Shown here: in pieces, positions 45,202 to 56,967 of the stretch
How positions within the stretch are numbered: the first letter of the stretch is position 1
Layout: every line of letters begins with the position of its first letter
Origin: Stappia sediminis
GTDB taxonomy: Bacteria > Pseudomonadota > Alphaproteobacteria > Rhizobiales > Stappiaceae
DNA: 64,000 bases
Assembly (NCBI RefSeq): GCF_009826895.1
Contig: NZ_WUMV01000002.1
Span: forward strand, 620,001-684,000
Direction: 5' to 3'
Notes under the pieces: model-generated
What the model was told of the DNA's origin: nothing
The model's database searches: none
What the model saw: the letters and a program-made list of their open reading frames with translations, nothing else
Translations under genes and position numbers: made by a program

Positions 45202-46968
45202 ATGAACCTCTTTGCCGATTTTTCCGCCCGCGTTCGTAACGCCGTCGAAGGCCTGAAGCTTAACGGGGACGGTGCAGCGCTCGATCTGTCGCGCATCGTC
45301 GTCGAGCCGCCGCGCGATCCCGCGCATGGCGATCTTGCGACCAACGCGGCGATGGTGCTTGCCAAGCCGCTAAAGACGAACCCACGCGAGCTTGCGGGCA
45401 GGATCTGCGAAGCGCTTTTGCAGGATGAGGACATCGTTTCCGCCGATGTCGCTGGCCCCGGCTTCATCAATCTGCGCCTTTCGGATGCCGTCTGGCATGG
45501 GGTTCTCGGCTCGGTGCTGGACGAGGCGGGGAATTTCGGGCGATCCGACTTCGGCGCTGGCAAGAAGGTCAACGTCGAATACGTTTCGGCGAATCCGACC
45601 GGGCCGATGCATGTGGGCCATTGCCGTGGTGCGGTGGTTGGCGATGCGCTTGCCAATCTCCTTGCTTTTGCCGGCTACGACGTGACGCGGGAATATTACA
45701 TCAACGACGCGGGCGTTCAGATCGATGTGCTCGCGCGGTCGGCTTTCCTGCGGTACCGCGAGGCCTTGGGACAGGATATCGGCAAGATCCCGGAGGGGCT
45801 TTATCCGGGCGACTATCTGGTGCCCGTCGGCAAGGAGCTTGCGGAAAAATACGGCGATACGCTCTTGGCGATGGAAGAGGGCGAGTGGCTTGCCATCGTG
45901 CGCGATTTCTCGATCGAGGCGATGATGGAGTTGATCCGTGAGGATCTGGCGCTCCTCAATGTCCATCACGAAGAATTCTTCTCCGAACGCTCGCTGCATG
46001 ATCGCTCAAATGGCGGCAAATCGGAGATCGACGAGATGCTGGCCGATCTTCGTACCCGCAATCTCGTCTATGAGGGAACATTGCCGCCGCCCAAGGGCCA
46101 GTTGCCCGAAGATTGGGAAGATCGCGAGCAAACGCTCTTCCGGGCGACCGACTATGGCGACGATATCGACCGGCCTCTCAAGAAATCGGATGGTTCCTAC
46201 ACCTATTTTGCTGCGGATGTCGCTTATTTTCGCTCCAAGTACCTGCGCGGTTACAAGGAGATGATCTACATTCTCGGCGCCGATCATGGCGGCTACGTCA
46301 AGCGGCTTGAGGCCGTCGGCCGTGCCGTTTCGGGCGGCGAGGCGGAAGTGATCGTGCGCCTCTGCCAGCTCGTGAAGCTGTTCCGCGCCGGGGAACCCGT
46401 GCGCATGTCAAAGCGTTCCGGCGACTTCATCACCCTGCGCGACGTGGTGGAGGAAGTCGGGCGCGATCCGGTGCGCTTCATGATGCTTTACCGAAAGAAC
46501 GATGCGCCGCTCGATTTCGATTTTCAAAAGGTGACGGATCAGTCCAAGGACAATCCGGTCTTCTACGTTCAGTACGGTCATGCCCGCTGCTGTTCTGTCA
46601 TGCGCCAGGCGCGCGAGGAGATGGGCGATGCCGATCTTTCGCCGGCGGCGCTACGGGCCGCCGACTTCTCCGAATTAAGTGATTCGGGTGAAAGGGAACT
46701 GATTGCGCGTCTTGCGGTCTGGCCGCGGGTCGTCGAAGCGGCTGCAGAGGCGCATGAGCCGCACCGTATAGCGTTTTACCTGCATGATTTAGCTAGTGCG
46801 CTGCATTCACACTGGAATAGAGGCAAGGATATGCCTCAATTACGCTTTATTAACTCTAAAGAACCACAAACGACAATGGCACGCCTAGCATTGGTGCAGG
46901 CTATCTCGTTTGTGCTTGCGTCGGGACTTGATATTCTTGGCGTAGACGCTCCTGAGGAGATGCGGTAA
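45202..46968 (+). CDS. argS: Arginyl-tRNA synthetase
   Basis: The 588-residue class I enzyme charges tRNA-Arg. The HIGH motif is HVGH in [17 protein letters not shown] and the KMSKS equivalent is [15 protein letters not shown]-terminal DALR anticodon-binding domain follows ([16 protein letters not shown] onward). The last 60 codons (from about 46768) show strikingly different base and codon use with TTA, AGA, CTA, AAA and CCA codons; the 60 bases from 46801 contain only 23 G or C. The protein is nonetheless intact and full length. Confidence 0.96.
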   Translation: MNLFADFSARVRNAVEGLKLNGDGAALDLSRIVVEPPRDPAHGDLATNAAMVLAKPLKTNPRELAGRICEALLQDEDIVSADVAGPGFINLRLSDAVWHGVLGSVLDEAGNFGRSDFGAGKKVNVEYVSANPTGPMHVGHCRGAVVGDALANLLAFAGYDVTREYYINDAGVQIDVLARSAFLRYREALGQDIGKIPEGLYPGDYLVPVGKELAEKYGDTLLAMEEGEWLAIVRDFSIEAMMELIREDLALLNVHHEEFFSERSLHDRSNGGKSEIDEMLADLRTRNLVYEGTLPPPKGQLPEDWEDREQTLFRATDYGDDIDRPLKKSDGSYTYFAADVAYFRSKYLRGYKEMIYILGADHGGYVKRLEAVGRAVSGGEAEVIVRLCQLVKLFRAGEPVRMSKRSGDFITLRDVVEEVGRDPVRFMMLYRKNDAPLDFDFQKVTDQSKDNPVFYVQYGHARCCSVMRQAREEMGDADLSPAALRAADFSELSDSGERELIARLAVWPRVVEAAAEAHEPHRIAFYLHDLASALHSHWNRGKDMPQLRFINSKEPQTTMARLALVQAISFVLASGLDILGVDAPEEMR

Positions 46969-47048
46969 CCGCATGGCGCGTCCGGTTCGATTTGCGGGTA
47001 CTGTCTCACCCGCGACGAACGCAACGAAGCGGAGAAACCGGATAAGAC

Positions 47049-49205
47049 ATGTCCAGTCGCTCGAATTTTCCGATGCCCGATAACAACCGTCCTGCCGGCA
47101 GGCAGGCGTCGGGCGATAGTGCTCCGGAGTTCGAGGAGGATCCGCTCGTCGAACTGGCCCGCATCGTCAGCGAAGGCAGCGGTGGCTATCACCGCGGCGA
47201 GGAAGCTGTGCCTGAGGAACCGGAACCGCTTGAGTTGACGCGGCCGCAGCATCAGCAAGAGACGCAGCATTGGCCGGATGAGCCGCTGCGCGGCTCTTTT
47301 GAAGACGCGCAACATGACGAATTCGCGGCCGAAGACGAGTTCCATCAGGAAGAGGGCGGGACGGCGCCGCCGGCCGAATATTCGCCCCATACCGATTCCG
47401 AACCGGCCTACGAGGAGCAGGTTTACGAGGACCCGGCCTATGAGGAACCCGCTTATGAGCCCGCGCCGGAGGCTTATGAGGAGCCATATCGGGTTGAAGA
47501 GCCGGCCCCTTACGAAGAGCAAGCCTATTCAGAGCCGCATTATGCCGGTCCCGATGCCGGTATCGATGAGCAATACCACGCGGAACCGGAAGAGGCTCAT
47601 GCCGCCGGTTACGACGACGGCTACGGTGATGAGGCCGCGCAGGGTGATACCACGGCGGGCTTTGAAGATGAGTTGCGCTCCGCGTTCGACATCAGTATCG
47701 GCGGCCGGGCGAGAATAGAACCGGCGGCGCCCGAGGTTGGGGCGCCAGCCGCTGCCGAGGGTGAGCCTGCGGCCATTGAGGATGATTTCGACGATTTGTT
47801 CGAAGATGAATCTCGGCCTCCCGTCCAGGCTGCCGCCGTTCAGCCAGTCGAAGCACATGCTCCAGGCTATGATTCGGATCGGGGACAGGCGCCCGGCGTT
47901 GATCGATATGCGCAAGGCACGGAGGAAGAGGGCGACTACCTCGATGAGGATGAGCCGCCGGAGGGTGGCTACGACCTCGATGCTGTGGCCCGTGCCATGA
48001 AGGAGAGCGACCCGGCTCTTACCGGTCATGGTGTGTTGCCGCCGCATCCGGAAGCGGAGACCCGCGCAGCACCCGAGGGGCGTGGCAAGCGCCGGGGGTT
48101 GGCGGTCGCCGCAGCCATCGTGGGCCTTGCCGTCGTCGGCGGAGCGGCGTTTGCGCTGATCGATTTTGGCGATTCGGGCGTCGATATCGGTCCGCCACCG
48201 GTCATCGCGGCTCAGGAAGGGGATTTGAAGATCTATCCGGCCACCGAAGAGCCCAAGGCGCAGGCGCAGAGCAAGCTAATCTACGATCGGGTTCGCGGTG
48301 TGGAAAGCACGGGGGAAGAGCGTCTGGTCCTGCCGGATGACACGCCCGTCGCCTCCCTTCCGCCGGCTCCCGCAACGAACGAACCTGCCTCAACGGGAGG
48401 TACGACGCGCACCGTCGCGCCGAAGCGCGTTCGCACGGTGATCGTGCGTCCGGACGGAACGGTCATTTCCGGAAATGACGGCGCCGAAGATACGACGGAA
48501 ACGGCCGCCTTGTCTGAGCCGAACCTGCCATCGACGGTCGGGGAAGTGTCCGCGCCGACCCTTCCGGATACGACGACGCCTTCCTCATCCGCTCCGGATG
48601 TCGTATCGCCGGCAGGCGGACAGAATGCCTCTCCCTCTAGCACTGGCCTGCCTGATGTGACGCCGCAACAGCCGCAGGAAGAAGCGGCAACGGACGATGC
48701 CGCTGCCGGGCAGGAGCCGGAAGCGCCTGAACAAGCCCAGGGCGAAACCGTGTTTCCGCGTGCGAAGCCGGAGGCGCCTCGCACGGTTGTCGCAGCCGCG
48801 CCAACCGCCAGCCAACAGGCTCCCGCGCGCCAGTCGGACAGCGGACCGCTCGACCTGACCTCGCAGCAGCAGGCGGCCGCGCCCGCGACGACGCCGCAAC
48901 CCGACACCGAGCCGCGGCCTTCCCAACCTGCTGCTTCGTCCAGCGGCAGCATACCGGCTGGAGCCTATATCGTGCAGGTTTCCTCGCAGCGGACGGAGGA
49001 TCAGGCGCGTCAGGCGTTTGCCGGCCTGCAGAACAGGTTTCCTTCGGTGCTGGGGTCCGTCACGCCGGTTATTCAACGTGCGGACCTCGGCGACCGGGGT
49101 GTGTTCTATCGCGTACGAATCCCCGCGTCCTCGCGCGATGAGGCAATCGGCCTTTGCGAGAATCTGAAAGCTGCCGGCGGTGACTGTTTCGTGCGGCGGA
49201 ACTGA
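47049..49205 (+). CDS. SPOR-domain inner-membrane protein
   Basis: The 718-residue protein has a long acidic N-terminal cytoplasmic part with tandem YEEP-like repeats (about 115-175), one membrane helix near residues 350-370 (VAAAIVGLAVVGGAAFALID) and a Pro/Thr/Ser-rich periplasmic linker. It ends in a SPOR domain over the last 80 residues (AGAYIVQVSSQRTEDQARQA, FYRVRIPASSRDEAIGLCE). SPOR domains bind denuded peptidoglycan at the septum; FtsN is the best known. Such proteins beside nagZ-scpA-scpB are conserved in Rhizobiales and are probable cell-division factors. Confidence 0.87.
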   Translation: MSSRSNFPMPDNNRPAGRQASGDSAPEFEEDPLVELARIVSEGSGGYHRGEEAVPEEPEPLELTRPQHQQETQHWPDEPLRGSFEDAQHDEFAAEDEFHQEEGGTAPPAEYSPHTDSEPAYEEQVYEDPAYEEPAYEPAPEAYEEPYRVEEPAPYEEQAYSEPHYAGPDAGIDEQYHAEPEEAHAAGYDDGYGDEAAQGDTTAGFEDELRSAFDISIGGRARIEPAAPEVGAPAAAEGEPAAIEDDFDDLFEDESRPPVQAAAVQPVEAHAPGYDSDRGQAPGVDRYAQGTEEEGDYLDEDEPPEGGYDLDAVARAMKESDPALTGHGVLPPHPEAETRAAPEGRGKRRGLAVAAAIVGLAVVGGAAFALIDFGDSGVDIGPPPVIAAQEGDLKIYPATEEPKAQAQSKLIYDRVRGVESTGEERLVLPDDTPVASLPPAPATNEPASTGGTTRTVAPKRVRTVIVRPDGTVISGNDGAEDTTETAALSEPNLPSTVGEVSAPTLPDTTTPSSSAPDVVSPAGGQNASPSSTGLPDVTPQQPQEEAATDDAAAGQEPEAPEQAQGETVFPRAKPEAPRTVVAAAPTASQQAPARQSDSGPLDLTSQQQAAAPATTPQPDTEPRPSQPAASSSGSIPAGAYIVQVSSQRTEDQARQAFAGLQNRFPSVLGSVTPVIQRADLGDRGVFYRVRIPASSRDEAIGLCENLKAAGGDCFVRRN

Positions 49206-49273
49206 TTTTCGGTTTGTGGAGGGCTGCATCCTCCCATCATTCGGCACTCCGCCGCTTCCCGGACAGGTAATTG

Positions 49274-50281
49274 ATGGCAAAGGCATTTATCTGTGGCGCA
49301 TCGTCGACGAGCCTGTCTGTCGACGAGCGCGCCTTCGTCGCGACGGAACGGCCCTGGGGGTTGATCCTTTTCGCCAGGAACTGTCATGAGCCGGAGCAGA
49401 TTCGCGACCTCGTTGCCGAGTTTCGCGAATGCGTCGCCGATATCGACGCGCCTGTGCTGATCGATCAGGAGGGAGGGCGTGTTCGCCGGCTTCGCCCGCC
49501 GATCGTGGCCGACTATCCGCCGGGCGATGTCTACGGGCGGATTTTCGCGCGAGACAGGCAGGCGGGCGTTCGCGCCGCGTGGGCGGGGGCGCGTCTCATC
49601 GGCGCGGACCTTCATGATCTCGGCATCAATGTCGATTGCTTGCCGATCGTGGATGTGCGTTTTCCCGAAACGGACGATGTGATTGGCGACAGGGCCTATG
49701 GCGATACGCCGGACCAGGTTGCCGAAATCGGCCGGGCCGTTGCGTCGGGTCTGGAAGCGGCGGGTGTTCTGCCGGTTCTCAAGCATATTCCCGGGCATGG
49801 CCGGGCAACCGTCGATAGTCATCACGAACTGCCGGTTGTTGACGCTGCGAAATCGGAGCTTTGCGACGTTGACTTCGCGCCATTTCGCAAGTTGAACGAT
49901 CTGCCGCTCGCCATGACGGCGCATATCGTCTACGGCGCGATAGATCCGCAAAACTGCGCCACGCAGTCGCCGAAGATGATCGGGGATATCATTCGGGGTG
50001 AGATCGGTTTTGACGGATGCCTGATGAGCGACGACGTTTCAATGCGCGCGCTCGGCGGCGAAATGAGAGAGCGTGTTGCTAGCCTCTTTGCCGCCGGCTG
50101 CGATCTCGCCTTGCATTGCAACGGCGATTTTGCGGAAATGCGGGATGTCGCGGCGGCATCGCCTGAATTGCGCGGAAAGGCGCTGGCGCGGGCGAATGCC
50201 GCGAAAGCCCGGCTTCGCGCTCCCGAGCCGGTCGACCGGAAAGCTCTTCGCGAGGAGTTCGAGCGGTTGATCGGCGCTTGA
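49274..50281 (+). CDS. nagZ: Beta-N-acetylhexosaminidase NagZ
   Basis: The 335-residue GH3 enzyme removes GlcNAc from anhydromuropeptides during wall recycling. The catalytic His-containing motif KHIPGHGRATVDSHHELPVV and the nucleophile Asp in GCLMSDDVSMRAL are present. The glycine-poor C-terminal is normal for single-domain NagZ. GGACAGG precedes ATG 49274, one codon after a TTG at 49271. It forms a gene row with the SPOR gene and scpAB. Confidence 0.93.
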   Translation: MAKAFICGASSTSLSVDERAFVATERPWGLILFARNCHEPEQIRDLVAEFRECVADIDAPVLIDQEGGRVRRLRPPIVADYPPGDVYGRIFARDRQAGVRAAWAGARLIGADLHDLGINVDCLPIVDVRFPETDDVIGDRAYGDTPDQVAEIGRAVASGLEAAGVLPVLKHIPGHGRATVDSHHELPVVDAAKSELCDVDFAPFRKLNDLPLAMTAHIVYGAIDPQNCATQSPKMIGDIIRGEIGFDGCLMSDDVSMRALGGEMRERVASLFAAGCDLALHCNGDFAEMRDVAAASPELRGKALARANAAKARLRAPEPVDRKALREEFERLIGA

Positions 50282-50324
50282 GTGCGAGCTGATCGTGAAT
50301 GGCCGTTCGTGAAGGAGACCGCTC

Positions 50325-51209
50325 ATGTCCGCCTCGGGTGAGGGGCCGTCGGTACAGGACGATTTTCTGGAGGGCGCGGAAAGGTCCACGGCCGTCGGGG
50401 AAGAACGCGCTGCGAGCGATCCTGCATTCGTTGTCGATGTCGACGGTTTCGAAGGCCCGCTCGACCTGCTGTTGACGCTGTCGCGCAATCAGAAGGTCGA
50501 TCTCACCCGCATCTCCATTCTGGCTCTTGTCGAGCAATACCTCCAGTTCGTCGCCGAAGCGCGGCGGCTTCGGCTGGAGCTTGCCGCCGATTATCTCGTC
50601 ATGGCGGCCTGGCTTGCCTATCTGAAGTCGCGCCTTCTCATTCCCGAAACGAAGAACGACGACGAACCGACGGGCGAAGAGCTTGCCGCCGCGCTTGCGT
50701 TCCGGCTGCGCCGCCTTGAGGCCATGCGGGAAGCTTCCGCCAGGCTTCTTGCGCGAAATCGCCTGGGGCGAGACATTTTCGCGCGCGGCATGCCGGAGAC
50801 GATATCGATCGAGCGTGTGGGAAATTACACCGCTTCGCTCTACGATCTCCTGTCGGCTTATGCCTCGCAGCGCCAGCGCCAGTCGGTGACGTCGGTGCAT
50901 GTTCGCCGTCGTACGGTCTGGTCGCTTCAGGAAGCTCGCGATCTTCTTGTTCGCCTGATCGGCCAGACGCTGGACTGGACGCCGATCGATTCCTATCTCT
51001 TGCGGTATATCGCTGACCCCGGGCAACGCTCCACGGTGCTTGCCAGTTCTTTTTCCGCCAGTTTGGAACTTGTCCGGGAAGGGGAAATCGAGCTAAGGCA
51101 GTCCGGTCCCTTCGAGCGGCTTTACCTGCGCAAGCGTTCCGGGGACGAAAACCCGCAAGAGGCTGAAAGCCCGTCAGGTGATGGAGAACAGACAGATCGC
51201 GATGAATGA
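50325..51209 (+). CDS. scpA: Segregation and condensation protein A
   Basis: The 294-residue kleisin links SMC heads in the chromosome condensation complex. The N-terminal landmark FEGPLDLLLTLSRNQKVDLT is diagnostic, and LAADYLVMAAWLAYLKSRLL follows. It overlaps scpB by about 30 bp. A GAAGGAGA site precedes the ATG. Confidence 0.93.
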   Translation: MSASGEGPSVQDDFLEGAERSTAVGEERAASDPAFVVDVDGFEGPLDLLLTLSRNQKVDLTRISILALVEQYLQFVAEARRLRLELAADYLVMAAWLAYLKSRLLIPETKNDDEPTGEELAAALAFRLRRLEAMREASARLLARNRLGRDIFARGMPETISIERVGNYTASLYDLLSAYASQRQRQSVTSVHVRRRTVWSLQEARDLLVRLIGQTLDWTPIDSYLLRYIADPGQRSTVLASSFSASLELVREGEIELRQSGPFERLYLRKRSGDENPQEAESPSGDGEQTDRDE

Positions 51210-51917
51210 AGCGGAAGGCTCCGAGGCCCAGGGCATGGAGACGGATGAGGCGGTTGGCGCGCGCGGAGCTGACGGCCATTCCGGCATTCGCATGCTGGAA
51301 GCGCTGCTCTTCGCCTCGGGCGAGCCGCTGGGAGTGGAAGAACTCAAGAAGCGCCTGCCTGGAGATCACGACATCGAAGCGCTCCTGATCGAACTTCAGC
51401 GCCAATACGCAACGCGCGGCGTGAATGTCGTGAAGGTCGCGGGCAAATGGGCACTGCGCACCGCGGAGGATCTTTCGTATCTCTTGCGCCGTGAACAGAT
51501 CGAAGAGCGCAAGCTGTCGCGGGCAGCCTTGGAGACGCTTGCGATCATCGCCTATCACCAGCCGGTCACGCGGGCGGAGGTGGAGGAAATTCGTGGCGTT
51601 TCGACTTCCAAGGGAACGCTGGATGTGTTGATGGAAACGGGCTGGGTGCGCATGCGCGGGCGCCGGCGTACGCCGGGCCGCCCGGTAACCTATGGAACGA
51701 CCGAAGCCTTTCTGGAGCATTTTTCGATCGCCACGATCGGCGATCTGCCGGGCCTTGAGGAACTGAAAGGCGCGGGCCTTCTCGACAGCGCCATTCCGGC
51801 GAGCTTCCAGGTGCCGATGCCCGATGATTCAAGCGATCTTCAGGAAGACGAAGATCCGCTCGAACAGACGCTGCTCTTTGATACCGCCGACGAGGACGAC
51901 GGCGAGACGGATTCCAG

Positions 51918-51921
<4 letters not shown>
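51181..51921 (+). CDS. scpB: Segregation and condensation protein B
   Basis: ScpB is a winged-helix dimer that binds ScpA. The motif LEALLFASGEPLGVEELKKR opens the first wing, and TLAIIAYHQPVTRAEVEEIRG and GRPVTYGTTEAFLEHF are typical. Length is about 246 residues. Start choice is open: ATG 51181, GTG 51178 or ATG 51202, with no clear ribosome site for any, as expected for a gene translated by coupling to overlapping scpA. Confidence 0.92.
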
Positions 51922-53039
<1,118 letters not shown>

Positions 53040-53149
53040 ATGACAGGCAGGCAAATGAGCGGTGCAACTTCCAAATCCTTCGGTTGCGAAAGCTTCGCCT
53101 TTCCTGCAATAGTGCCGCGCCGGTCGCAGGGCCGGCCCAGGGCATGGTC

Positions 53150-53173
53150 CCGCGAAATGGACCCGTTTCGCGG
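53150..53173. repeat. Perfect inverted repeat upstream of tatA
   Basis: CCGCGAAA at 53150-53157 and TTTCGCGG at 53166-53173 form a perfect 8-bp stem around an eight-base loop. It lies in the 230-bp gap between the ABC ATPase gene and tatA. It could end the ATPase transcript or lie in the tat leader; no T-run follows. Confidence 0.4.
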
Positions 53174-53272
53174 AGGAAGCCATCCCGCGGCTGCGTGAAT
53201 GAGGGTCGGGCTCTTGATGCTTCGGACAAGACAGTCCGGAGGGAGGCCGGCCGACGACAAGGAGTTTGACGT

Positions 53273-53509
53273 ATGGGTATCAGCTTTTGGCAGATCCTGA
53301 TCATCGCGGTGATCATCGTTCTGCTGTTCGGCCGCGGCAAGATTTCCGAGCTGATGGGCGACGTCGCCAAGGGTATCAAGAGCTTCAAGAAGGGTCTGAA
53401 CGAGGACGAGGCCGCGGAAGCCGAAAAGGACGATCCGAAGACGATCGATCACAATCCGACCGAAAGCGCATCCGCTCAGCAATCCGAGGACAAGTCCAAG
53501 GCCAGCTGA
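53273..53509 (+). CDS. tatA: Twin-arginine translocase TatA
   Basis: The 78-residue protein has one N-terminal helix ([16 protein letters not shown]), the hinge [20 protein letters not shown] with the amphipathic helix, and an acidic tail. It forms the pore-like assembly of the Tat pathway. AAGGAG precedes the ATG. It heads the tatABC operon. Confidence 0.95.
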   Translation: MGISFWQILIIAVIIVLLFGRGKISELMGDVAKGIKSFKKGLNEDEAAEAEKDDPKTIDHNPTESASAQQSEDKSKAS

Positions 53510-53548
53510 CGCCTTACGGCGCGTTTAGGCTGAAGGTGGCGACGGCTC

Positions 53549-54019
53549 ATGTTCGATATCGGCTGGACGGAACTTCTCGTGGTCGCGATGGTCGCGGTCA
53601 TCGTCGTGGGTCCGAAAGACCTGCCGCGGATGCTTCGCACGTTCGGGCAGACGGTAGGAAAGCTGCGGCGCATGGCCGGCGAGTTCCAGTCGACCTTCAA
53701 CGAAGCGCTGCGGGAGGCGGAACAGCAGGCCGACATCGCGGACATGAAGAAGCAGGTCGAAAAGGCCGGCAATTTCGATCCGCTCTCCGACCTGAAAAAG
53801 TCCATTGAGGCCGGGCCGGAAAAGTCGAAGCCTGCCGGTAAACCGAAGCAGGACAATGTTTCGGTCTCGCCGGCCGGCAAGCAGGACGAGGCGCCTGAGA
53901 AGGTGGAAAGCGCCGCCGAGCCCTCCGATGGGAAAGAAGGCGGCGTCGGCGATAAGGCTGCCGCCGAGGCGGATGGCGACTCCGGCAAGAAGAAGGCCGC
54001 TGAAGGCTCCAAGGCATGA
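53549..54019 (+). CDS. tatB: Twin-arginine translocase TatB
   Basis: The 156-residue protein starts [20 protein letters not shown] with the TatB-specific Glu, then [20 protein letters not shown], which separates TatB from TatA. A charged linker rich in Ala, Glu, Lys and Pro forms the C-terminus. TatB joins TatC to form the substrate receptor. The stop overlaps tatC by 4 bp. Confidence 0.95.
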   Translation: MFDIGWTELLVVAMVAVIVVGPKDLPRMLRTFGQTVGKLRRMAGEFQSTFNEALREAEQQADIADMKKQVEKAGNFDPLSDLKKSIEAGPEKSKPAGKPKQDNVSVSPAGKQDEAPEKVESAAEPSDGKEGGVGDKAAAEADGDSGKKKAAEGSKA

Positions 54020-54807
54020 CGCAAGACGATATTGATGCCAGCAAGGCGCCGCTCATCGAGCATTTGATCGAGTTGCGTCAGCGGCTCATGAAATCGGTGA
54101 TCGCGATCATCATCGCCTTCATCGCCTGCTTCTACTTCGCAACCGATATCTTCAACATCCTGATCGTGCCGTATGAGCAGGCGGCGGGCACCGAACGCTC
54201 GATCGAGCTGATCTACACGGCGCCGCAGGAATATTTCTTCACGCAGTTGAAGCTGGCGCTTTTCGGTGCGTTGTTCCTCGCCTTTCCGGTGATCGCCTCG
54301 CAAATCTACATGTTCGTCGCGCCCGGCCTCTACAAGCATGAACGCGGCGCGTTCCTGCCGTTCCTAGTGGCGACGCCGATCCTCTTTCTGATCGGCGCGG
54401 CACTTGTCTATTTCCTCGTCATGCCGCTTGCCATGGGCTTTTTTCTGTCGATGGAGCAGGCGGGCGATGCCGGCAAGGCCAGCATTCACCTTCTGCCGCG
54501 CGTGAGCGAATATCTGGGCCTGATCATGATCCTGATATTTGCCTTTGGCCTCGTATTCCAGCTTCCGGTGCTGTTGACGCTTCTTGGCCGCGTCGGGCTG
54601 GTTACGGCCGAAGGGCTCAAGCAGAAGCGCAAATACGCGGTGGTGATCGCCTTCGTCGCAGCGGCCGTGTTGACGCCGCCCGATCCCATCAGCCAGATCG
54701 GTCTTGCGCTGCCGACGTTGCTTCTCTACGAAGTCTCCATTCTTTCCGTCCGGCTCGTCGAGAAGAAGCGCGAAGAGCGGGAAGCGGAAGCGGCGGAAAG
54801 CGACTGA
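54016..54807 (+). CDS. tatC: Twin-arginine translocase TatC
   Basis: The 263-residue protein with six membrane helices recognises twin-arginine signals. The N-terminal motif [18 protein letters not shown] and the periplasmic segment [12 protein letters not shown] are classic, and the conserved Glu lies in [16 protein letters not shown]. Confidence 0.95.
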   Translation: MTQDDIDASKAPLIEHLIELRQRLMKSVIAIIIAFIACFYFATDIFNILIVPYEQAAGTERSIELIYTAPQEYFFTQLKLALFGALFLAFPVIASQIYMFVAPGLYKHERGAFLPFLVATPILFLIGAALVYFLVMPLAMGFFLSMEQAGDAGKASIHLLPRVSEYLGLIMILIFAFGLVFQLPVLLTLLGRVGLVTAEGLKQKRKYAVVIAFVAAAVLTPPDPISQIGLALPTLLLYEVSILSVRLVEKKREEREAEAAESD

Positions 54808-54889
54808 CGTCGTTTTGGTCCCTTCGGCTTGCCGGCTTTCCGTATCGCGGTTTCCTTGGCAGCCGTGACAATGTCAGCCGGGGTTTTTC

Positions 54890-56164
54890 ATGCACGACAT
54901 CAAGTGGATCCGCGAGAATCCTGAGAGCTTCGACGCCGCGATCGCGCGGCGTGGTGTGGAGCCTCAGTCTGCGCGTCTGATCGAACTGGACGAAGCGCGC
55001 CGCGCGCATGTGGCGAAGCTGCAGGACGCGCAGGAGCGCCGCAACGCTGCATCGAAGGAAATCGGCAAGGCCAAGGGTACCGGCGACGAGACGCGGGCTC
55101 AGGAGCTTATCGACGAAGTTGCCAAGCTGAAATCCTTCGTTCAGGAGGGCGAGGAGGAGGAGCGAAAACTCGCCACCGCCCTCAACGAGGCGCTTTCCAC
55201 GATTCCGAACCTGCCGCTCGACGATATTCCGGACGGCGTTGACGAAGCCGATAACGTGGAATTGCATGTCGTCGGCGAAAAGCCGCCCTTCGCGTTTGAG
55301 CCCAAGGAGCATTTCGAGCTTGGCGAGGGCCTGGGCGGCATGGATTTCGAGACGGCGGCAAAGCTTGCCGGCTCGCGATTCGTCATGCTCAAGGGCCAGG
55401 TGGCGCGTCTCGAACGTGCGCTTGGCCAGTTTATGATCGATTTGCATACCGGCGAGCACGGCTATACGGAAGTTTCGCCGCCGCTGTTGGTGCGTGACGA
55501 GATCCTTTATGGAACCGGGCAATTGCCCAAGTTCGCCGAGGATCAGTTCCGCACCACCGACGATCGTTGGCTGATTCCCACGGCCGAGGTGCCGCTCACC
55601 AATATCGTTAACGGAGAGATCCTGGACGAAGGCGCGCTGCCCATGCGGGTGACGGCGCTGACTTATTGTTTCCGTTCCGAGGCCGGGTCTGCCGGGCGTG
55701 ACGTACGCGGCATGCTGCGTCAGCACCAGTTCCAGAAGTGCGAACTCGTGTCGATCACGCGCCCGGAGGAATCGCTCGACGAGCTGGAGCGTATGCGCGA
55801 ATCCGCCGAAGCCGTTTTGAAGAAGCTCGGCCTTCATTATCGTGTCGTAACGCTATGTGCGGGCGACATGGGCTTCGGCGCGCGCAAGACTTATGACCTT
55901 GAGGTCTGGCTGCCGGGGCAGGGCGCCTATCGCGAGATTTCCAGTTGTTCGGTCTGCGGGGATTTTCAGGCACGGCGCATGAACGGGCGCTATCGTCCGG
56001 CTGGCGAAAAGGGCGTTCGTTTCGTTCACACGCTGAACGGTTCCGGCGTTGCCGTCGGGCGTGCGCTCATCGCCGTTCTTGAGAATTATCAGAACGAGGA
56101 CGGATCCGTCACGGTTCCGGAAGCGCTCAAGCCCTATATGGGTGGGCTGGAACGGATCGGCTGA
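54890..56164 (+). CDS. serS: Seryl-tRNA synthetase
   Basis: The 424-residue class II enzyme has an N-terminal coiled-coil tRNA-binding arm (about 30-100) and class II motif 2 in [20 protein letters not shown] followed by motif 3 in [19 protein letters not shown]. Its place between tatC and surE is conserved in alphaproteobacteria. Confidence 0.96.
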   Translation: MHDIKWIRENPESFDAAIARRGVEPQSARLIELDEARRAHVAKLQDAQERRNAASKEIGKAKGTGDETRAQELIDEVAKLKSFVQEGEEEERKLATALNEALSTIPNLPLDDIPDGVDEADNVELHVVGEKPPFAFEPKEHFELGEGLGGMDFETAAKLAGSRFVMLKGQVARLERALGQFMIDLHTGEHGYTEVSPPLLVRDEILYGTGQLPKFAEDQFRTTDDRWLIPTAEVPLTNIVNGEILDEGALPMRVTALTYCFRSEAGSAGRDVRGMLRQHQFQKCELVSITRPEESLDELERMRESAEAVLKKLGLHYRVVTLCAGDMGFGARKTYDLEVWLPGQGAYREISSCSVCGDFQARRMNGRYRPAGEKGVRFVHTLNGSGVAVGRALIAVLENYQNEDGSVTVPEALKPYMGGLERIG

Positions 56165-56170
56165 GGGCTC

Positions 56171-56929
56171 ATGCGTATTCTTCTGACCAACGACGACGGT
56201 ATCAACGCGGAGGGTTTCGCCGCGCTTCGCACCATCGCGGGCGAACTTTCCGACGATGTCTGGTGTGTAGCGCCCGAGACCGACCAGAGCGGAACCGCTC
56301 ATTCGCTCACGCTGCATGATCCCTTGCGCGTAAGGAAGCTTGACGAGCGCCGCTTTGCCGTGCGCGGCACGCCGACCGACTGCGTCATCATGGGTGTTCG
56401 CGAATTGATGGACGGCCCGCCGGATCTTGTGCTTTCCGGCGTCAATCGCGGACAGAACGTTGCGGATGACGTCACCTATTCCGGCACCATCGCAGGCGCC
56501 ATGGAAGGCATCTTGATGGGCGTGCGCTCCATAGCGTTGTCGCAGGCTTATTCCTGGAGGGCGGGACAGAAGCCGGATTTCGGGACTGCGATCGCGCATG
56601 CGCCGGACCTTATCCGCAAGCTTCTCGATATCGACCTGCCGTCCGACACGTTGCTCAACGTGAATTTCCCCGCCGTTTCCGCTGAAGAGGTCGCCGGGGT
56701 CGATGTGACTCGGCAGGGGAAACGGGAAGTCGGTGCCCTGTACGTGGATGCGCGCGTGGACGGGCGCGGCGTACCTTACTATTGGCTTGCCTTCAGGGGC
56801 GAGGAGGAAACCCCTGCGGAACATACGGATCTCGGCGCCCTTCGCGCGGGTTATATCTCCGTCACGCCGATGAAACTCGACCTTACGGCCGAATCGCTTA
56901 GGGATACGCTCGTGACCGCGCTAAAATAG
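56171..56929 (+). CDS. surE: 5'/3'-nucleotidase SurE
   Basis: The 252-residue phosphatase has the metal-binding start [14 protein letters not shown] and the active-site segment [18 protein letters not shown]. SurE hydrolyses nucleoside monophosphates and is linked to stationary-phase survival. It lies directly after serS and before pcm, a common pair. Confidence 0.95.
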   Translation: MRILLTNDDGINAEGFAALRTIAGELSDDVWCVAPETDQSGTAHSLTLHDPLRVRKLDERRFAVRGTPTDCVIMGVRELMDGPPDLVLSGVNRGQNVADDVTYSGTIAGAMEGILMGVRSIALSQAYSWRAGQKPDFGTAIAHAPDLIRKLLDIDLPSDTLLNVNFPAVSAEEVAGVDVTRQGKREVGALYVDARVDGRGVPYYWLAFRGEEETPAEHTDLGALRAGYISVTPMKLDLTAESLRDTLVTALK

Positions 56930-56967
56930 GCGCAGGTAAGGTCATGAGCTCATGACCTGAGGGGGGC

